The notes below the pieces were generated by a model, which was not told the origin of the DNA, ran no database searches, and saw nothing but the letters and a program-made list of their open reading frames with translations. The translations under genes were made by a program, and so were the position numbers. Of a DNA stretch of 64,000 nucleotides, positions 60,496 to 64,000 are shown piece after piece; the stretch's first letter is position 1, and each line of letters begins with the position of its first letter. The stretch comes from Pyrobaculum sp. WP30 (GTDB taxonomy: Archaea > Thermoproteota > Thermoprotei > Thermoproteales > Thermoproteaceae): assembly GCA_001189275.1 (NCBI GenBank), contig CP012158.1:1417704-1481703 (forward strand). The letters are read 5' to 3'.

Positions 60496-61244
60496 AGCAC
60501 AAGCCTGCCGCAGGGCGTGGGCAGGACAAGGGAGATCCCAGGGGGTACCGTCGGCTGTTCTATATAGAAATGAATCGGCATTAGCAACTTCACGCCGGCT
60601 TTCTTGGCTATCTCAACTGCGTCTCTTGTTGTGCTGTGCCCCACCTTGTGGGCTTCCTCCTCCTGGCCCGGGTTCCCGGAGACCTCGTGTATCAGCAGGT
60701 CGCATCCGCGCGCCAGCTCCACCACCTCGTCCGACGGCGCTGTGTCTGAGCTGTATACCACACAGCGCCCTCCATGTTCCACCCTCACCGCCAACGTCTC
60801 GACTGGGTGCTTGGTTTTTGCAAATCTCAGCTTAGTCCCCCCAATTACCATCTCCTGTCTCGCTTCTACGAAATCCACGTATTGCAACGTGTTCTCCACC
60901 CCGGTTATAACCGCCAGAGACCTAGCTGCCTCCAGCACCTCTCTGTTGCCCAGAAGACTAAACCGCCTGCCCTGCCTCCGCGCCATCAGCATGAAGGTGG
61001 GGAGTCCCAAGATGTGGTCCCCGTGTCTATGGCTTACGAAGACCACGTCGGGCCAAGGCAGGCCGCACTGGGCCATACGTACATATGTACACTCCCCAGC
61101 GTCTAGAAGCAGGTTGATGTCCGTCTTAACAAAGACCGAGGTGTAGCCTATATGAGGCGAGGAGATCCAGCCGCCGTATCCCAACACGATTACCTCCACA
61201 CGGCTGGGGGACATACATTTTAAAAACGTTGACATGAGGGGCAC
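60492..61244 (-). CDS. RNase Z-like metallo-beta-lactamase hydrolase
   Basis: The 250-residue protein has VIVLGYGGWISSPHIGYTSV, LLLDAGECTYVRM, the metal site SHRHGDHILGLP, VVYSSDTAPSDEVVELARGCDLLIHEVSG and the distal HSTTRDAVEIAKKAGVKLLMPIHF. The order fits the RNase Z/ElaC group that trims tRNA 3' ends. It lacks the flexible exosite arm of long RNase Z, so another phosphodiesterase role is possible. The start may be later, since VEVIVLGYGG is where the fold begins. Confidence 0.78.
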   Translation of the reverse strand: MPLMSTFLKCMSPSRVEVIVLGYGGWISSPHIGYTSVFVKTDINLLLDAGECTYVRMAQCGLPWPDVVFVSHRHGDHILGLPTFMLMARRQGRRFSLLGNREVLEAARSLAVITGVENTLQYVDFVEARQEMVIGGTKLRFAKTKHPVETLAVRVEHGGRCVVYSSDTAPSDEVVELARGCDLLIHEVSGNPGQEEEAHKVGHSTTRDAVEIAKKAGVKLLMPIHFYIEQPTVPPGISLVLPTPCGRLVL

Positions 61245-62594
61245 ATGCTTGCCGATCTGCTCCGCAGAGGCGAGCTCGTCGTCTCGATATATGGTTTGGG
61301 CTACGTGGGGCTTGCCTTGGCGGCCGCCTGGGTGCGGGCAGGCGCGAAGGTAATCGGCGTTGACATCGACGCGGCTAAGGTTGAGAGGCTAAACAGCGGA
61401 GTGGTAGAGTATTTGGAGGACGATGTGGTTGAGGCTTTATCCACAGCCGTGAAGGTTGGGAAGTTCTCTGCGACGACAGACGGAGTTGTGGCTTCTATAA
61501 GAAGCCACGTAAAAATCGTGGCTGTCCCCGTCTTTCTAAAAAAGTCGCCGACCGCAATAGAGGTTGATTTCTCTGCCTTGACCTCCGCGGCGAGGGCCAT
61601 AGGCGCAGGGCTTAAGAGTGGAGATCTTGTCATTGTTGAATCCAGCGTGCCGCCTGGAACCACGGAGGAGGTGGTTAAGCCGGTATTAGAAGGCGCCTCG
61701 GGCCTCACCGCCGAGGAGGACTTCTACCTGGCATACAGCCCCGAGCGCATCATGGTGGGCCACGCCTTGAAGGACATCACGGAGAACTACCCCAAAGTGG
61801 TCGCCGGCGTAGGTCCAAAAAGCGCCCAGGTAGCCGCCGAGCTGTACAAGCTCGTGGCTAAAAAAGGCGTCATAGTGCTTGGAGGCACAAAAGAGGCGGA
61901 GTTCGAGAAGCTTCTAGAAGGCGTGTATAGAGACGTCAACATCGCCTTGGCGAACGAGATGGCCAAGCTGGCAAACGCCATGGGAATCTCGTTTAGAGCC
62001 GCGCGGGAAGCTGCAAACAGCCAGCCCTACAGCCATGTACACAAGCCCGGGTCCGGCGTGGGCGGAAACTGCATTCCTGTGTACCCGTACTTCCTCATGT
62101 GGGCGGCGGCTAAATACGGCGTTGAGCTACCGCTTACGCGTCTGGCTAGGCTTATCAACGAGCGGCAACCGGAGGAGGTGGCCTTTGCGGTGGTTCGCGC
62201 CATGTTGAAACACGGCGTAAATCCCTCCACGGCGAAAATAGCGGTGCTGGGGCTAGCGTTTAGAGGCGATGTGGATGACACGCGGGAGAGCCCGACGTAC
62301 GGCATAGTCTCAACCCTTCTAAGACTCGGAATTAGGCCGGAGCAAATCGTGGTGCATGACCCCTATGTTAAACAAGACCGGCAACTGGCCAGGTGGGGTG
62401 TGGCGCTTCTGCAGGACTTGGAGGCCTCGGTGAAGAACGCCGATGTTGCTGTGGTGTCCACGGACCACTCGGCGTATCGCATCGAGGTTGCTAAAATAAC
62501 CGCGCACATGCGGACGCCTCTTGTAATAGATGCCAGAGGCGTGGTAAAGCCAGACCCAGCCACCTACTCGATAGACCTAGGCAGATGGCCTTAA
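61245..62594 (+). CDS. Nucleotide-sugar dehydrogenase (UDP-glucose/UDP-ManNAc type)
   Basis: The 449-residue protein has the Rossmann start LVVSIYGLGYVGLALAAAWV, the signature VESSVPPGTTEEVV, and AYSPERIMVG. The catalytic-Cys region is HKPGSGVGGNCIPVYPYFL and the NADH-binding C-terminal domain has VLGLAFRGDVDDTRESP. It oxidises the C6 hydroxyl of a UDP- or GDP-sugar to a uronic acid for surface glycans, fitting the many glycosylation sites of surface proteins in this window. The start abuts the divergent MBL gene at 61244. Confidence 0.9.
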   Translation: MLADLLRRGELVVSIYGLGYVGLALAAAWVRAGAKVIGVDIDAAKVERLNSGVVEYLEDDVVEALSTAVKVGKFSATTDGVVASIRSHVKIVAVPVFLKKSPTAIEVDFSALTSAARAIGAGLKSGDLVIVESSVPPGTTEEVVKPVLEGASGLTAEEDFYLAYSPERIMVGHALKDITENYPKVVAGVGPKSAQVAAELYKLVAKKGVIVLGGTKEAEFEKLLEGVYRDVNIALANEMAKLANAMGISFRAAREAANSQPYSHVHKPGSGVGGNCIPVYPYFLMWAAAKYGVELPLTRLARLINERQPEEVAFAVVRAMLKHGVNPSTAKIAVLGLAFRGDVDDTRESPTYGIVSTLLRLGIRPEQIVVHDPYVKQDRQLARWGVALLQDLEASVKNADVAVVSTDHSAYRIEVAKITAHMRTPLVIDARGVVKPDPATYSIDLGRWP

Positions 62595-63137
62595 CACGCC
62601 CTGGATCTTCTTCGCGGCCTCGTAAGCCTCAACAACGGCGTTGATGTTAGCCTCTATGTATCTCTTCGGCACGTACTCAGGCACGGCCTTGACGATGCTT
62701 TCCAGCGAGATAAGCCCGCTGACCGCCGCAAAGGCGGCTGCCATTATTAAGTTTACCACAGGCCATCCTGCCACCATCAAGCCGTATTTCAGCGCGATTG
62801 ATGTGGCGTCTATTGCTATGTACCAATCGGCAGATGTCCTCGTGTTTACTATATATACTGCGCCGGGCTTGCCGTACTGCCTTACGTCCGTCTGTTCTAA
62901 TATACGCCCATCTAGAACCACGACGTAGTCCGCCTTCTTAACCGAGGAGTGGAGGAGGGTTTCGCCGATTCTGAGATACGCCCTTACTATGGCGCCTCTC
63001 CTCTCTGCGCCGAACTCCGGCAGGGCCTGCGCCTTTTTGCCCTCGAGCGCCGCGGCGTATGCCAATAGCTGGGCGGCGGTGACCGCGCCTTGACCGCCCC
63101 TCCCTAGGAAGACCACCTCGTACATGATACCCACCAA
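62577..63137 (-). CDS. porG: 2-oxoacid:ferredoxin oxidoreductase, gamma subunit
   Basis: The 186-residue protein has GRGGQGAVTAAQLLAYAAALEGK, FGAERRGAIVRAYLRI and MVAGWPVVNLIMAAAFAA, the standard gamma subunit of pyruvate (or 2-oxoisovalerate) ferredoxin oxidoreductase. It is divergent from the delta and alpha genes across a 148-bp gap. Normally gamma, delta, alpha and beta run in one direction. It overlaps the convergent dehydrogenase gene by 18 bases. Confidence 0.92.
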   Translation of the reverse strand: MVGIMYEVVFLGRGGQGAVTAAQLLAYAAALEGKKAQALPEFGAERRGAIVRAYLRIGETLLHSSVKKADYVVVLDGRILEQTDVRQYGKPGAVYIVNTRTSADWYIAIDATSIALKYGLMVAGWPVVNLIMAAAFAAVSGLISLESIVKAVPEYVPKRYIEANINAVVEAYEAAKKIQGVLRPSA

Positions 63138-63285
63138 CTACATATGTTTATAACTTTTTCTAATTAGTTTAACTGTAGCCTTCAGAGGGTGTGTTTTTAA
63201 GGGCTGTATTTTATACCAATCATCTTCATTTACTGCGGTTCTATATACCACTATAAAATATATAAATGGGAAACACAAACACAAC
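63138..63285. promoter_or_regulatory. Bidirectional promoter region between porG and porD
   Basis: The gap is AT-rich. On the plus side CTATAAAATATATAAAT (63250-63266) lies about 20-35 bases before GTG 63286. On the minus side, TATGTTTATAACTTTTTC (63142-63159) probably serves porG. The one open frame here is biased by AT content and reads unnaturally. Confidence 0.5.
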
Positions 63286-63537
63286 GTGCTTCCTCTATCA
63301 AGACCTGCGCCGGCGTCTGCCGGCATGACCGGCACCTGGCGTACCTATAAGCCTGTCGTTAACCTGCAGAAATGTATAGACTGCGGGCTGTGCTGGCTGT
63401 ATTGCCCTGAGTCTGTGATAGACTGGGAGAAGGGATACAAGATACAGATAGACTACACGTACTGCAAAGGTTGCGGGATCTGTGCAGATGTATGTCCTGT
63501 AAAAGCAATCAACATGACGCCTGAAGAGGGGATATGA
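63286..63537 (+). CDS. porD: 2-oxoacid:ferredoxin oxidoreductase, delta subunit (ferredoxin-like)
   Basis: The 83-residue protein has two 4Fe-4S motifs: [13 protein letters not shown] and [14 protein letters not shown] choose GTG 63286 because it lies about 25 bases after a strong TATA box, and because family members carry residues before the TGTWR segment (usually N-K-TGSWR). The internal ATG 63325 aligns with that Lys. Electrons from the TPP centre pass through this subunit to ferredoxin. It overlaps the alpha gene by 4 bases. Confidence 0.92.
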   Translation: MLPLSRPAPASAGMTGTWRTYKPVVNLQKCIDCGLCWLYCPESVIDWEKGYKIQIDYTYCKGCGICADVCPVKAINMTPEEGI

Positions 63538-64000
63538 AAACTTTAACCATACAAAAAACGGCCTTGACGGGGAACTACGCGGTGGCCTACGCTACTAAGA
63601 TGGCAAAGCCGCATGTAATCGCGGCTTATCCCATCACGCCGCAGACCTCCATCGTGGAGAAGCTGGCTGAGTTCGTCGAGAAGGGCGAGTTAAACACAAG
63701 TTTCGTCAACGTGGAGTCCGAATTCGCCGCTATGTCTGTGGTATATGGGGCGGCTATGGCGGGGGCCAGGGCCTTCACCGCCACCTCTTCCCATGGGCTC
63801 TTGTATATGTACGAAGCTACTTGGTGGACTGCGCTTAGCAGAGCCCCGGTGGTAATGGCGGTGGTGACGCGCACAATTGGGCCGCCTTGGAATATTCATG
63901 TGGAGCATAACGATATTCTTACGTTGAGAGATGCCGGCTGGATAATAGCCATGGCGGAGACCGTGCAAGAAACCTTCGACTTGACGCTACAGGCCTTTAG
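63534..64000 (+). CDS. porA: 2-oxoacid:ferredoxin oxidoreductase, alpha subunit (partial)
   Basis: The first 155 codons are present: [32 protein letters not shown], then [30 protein letters not shown] and [10 protein letters not shown]. This is the alpha subunit pyrimidine-side domain of PorA/VorA, running off the window. The beta (TPP-binding) subunit should follow. Whether the preferred substrate is pyruvate, 2-ketoglutarate or 2-oxoisovalerate cannot be told from this part. Confidence 0.94.
   Translation, partial: MKTLTIQKTALTGNYAVAYATKMAKPHVIAAYPITPQTSIVEKLAEFVEKGELNTSFVNVESEFAAMSVVYGAAMAGARAFTATSSHGLLYMYEATWWTALSRAPVVMAVVTRTIGPPWNIHVEHNDILTLRDAGWIIAMAETVQETFDLTLQAF

Noticed and set aside
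63138-63335. 65-codon minus-strand frame between porG and porD
   Set aside because: It spans a clear bidirectional promoter and antisense of porD. Its composition follows the AT-rich DNA.
1-64000. CRISPR arrays, rRNA genes, integrase genes or a replication origin
   Set aside because: I saw no regularly spaced repeats, no rRNA sequence, no tyrosine-recombinase motif and no Orc1/Cdc6 gene with origin repeats.

Overview
The window is almost certainly from a hyperthermophilic crenarchaeon of the Thermoproteales, most likely a Pyrobaculum species. The evidence is a gene for the chromatin protein CC1, a PaREP2 element (a repeat family described from Pyrobaculum aerophilum), tRNA genes with small bulge-helix-bulge introns, crenarchaeal information-processing genes (TFB, a TFE-beta-like factor, CCA enzyme, Pelota, aIF5A, SRP19/SRP54, Gar1), and TATA-like boxes about 25 bases before many start codons, as expected for leaderless transcripts.

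Layout. 1-1200: start of ribosomal protein uL6, two tRNA genes (Ile with intron, Leu), a broken MgtE-type magnesium transporter fragment and a 54-residue cysteine protein. 1200-8300 (minus): gamma-glutamyltransferase-like hydrolase, GMP synthase, then pus10-trmY-srp54-KaiC-like. Pus10 and TrmY act one after the other on tRNA position 54. 8300-16140 (minus): methyltransferase, two MFS exporters, a large surface protein and a thermopsin-type protease, read as a cell-surface/export cluster. 16140-18330: a gene graveyard with remains of a secreted protein, a DUF169 protein and an ankyrin-repeat protein, the last two lying between two tRNA-Ser genes. 18350-22600: branched-chain amino-acid-type ABC transporter, divergently organised.

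22600-35240: a dense housekeeping block: L7Ae, S28e, L24e, argS, a PD-(D/E)XK-like nuclease, aIF1, MTA phosphorylase, aIF5A, DUF655, RpoF, L21e, GPN GTPase, SRP19, S8e, then an overlapping run gar1-tfb-tfeB-thpR-cca. 35220-45700: DUF89 phosphatase, class V aminotransferase and SerA (serine or glyoxylate metabolism), an HTH-CBS regulator, PfkB kinase, two Opp/Dpp ATPases, S4e-uL24, a beta-CASP nuclease and several small unknown genes including a histidine-rich protein. 45700-51660: Nudix, ilvB-ilvN-ilvC-ilvE, lumazine synthase, a small winged-helix protein and a prenyl diphosphate synthase. 51660-56165: a PaREP2 module bracketed by direct repeats of about 109 bp. 56300-64000: THEP1 NTPase, a Ras-like GTPase, CC1, Pelota, a DsbA-like thiol protein, dephospho-CoA kinase, RNase Z-like hydrolase, a nucleotide-sugar dehydrogenase and a 2-oxoacid:ferredoxin oxidoreductase whose alpha subunit runs off the window.

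Genes are packed tightly: co-directional neighbours often overlap by 4 bases, and nearly every convergent pair overlaps at the 3' ends. All calls come from reading the sequence; no database search was run.
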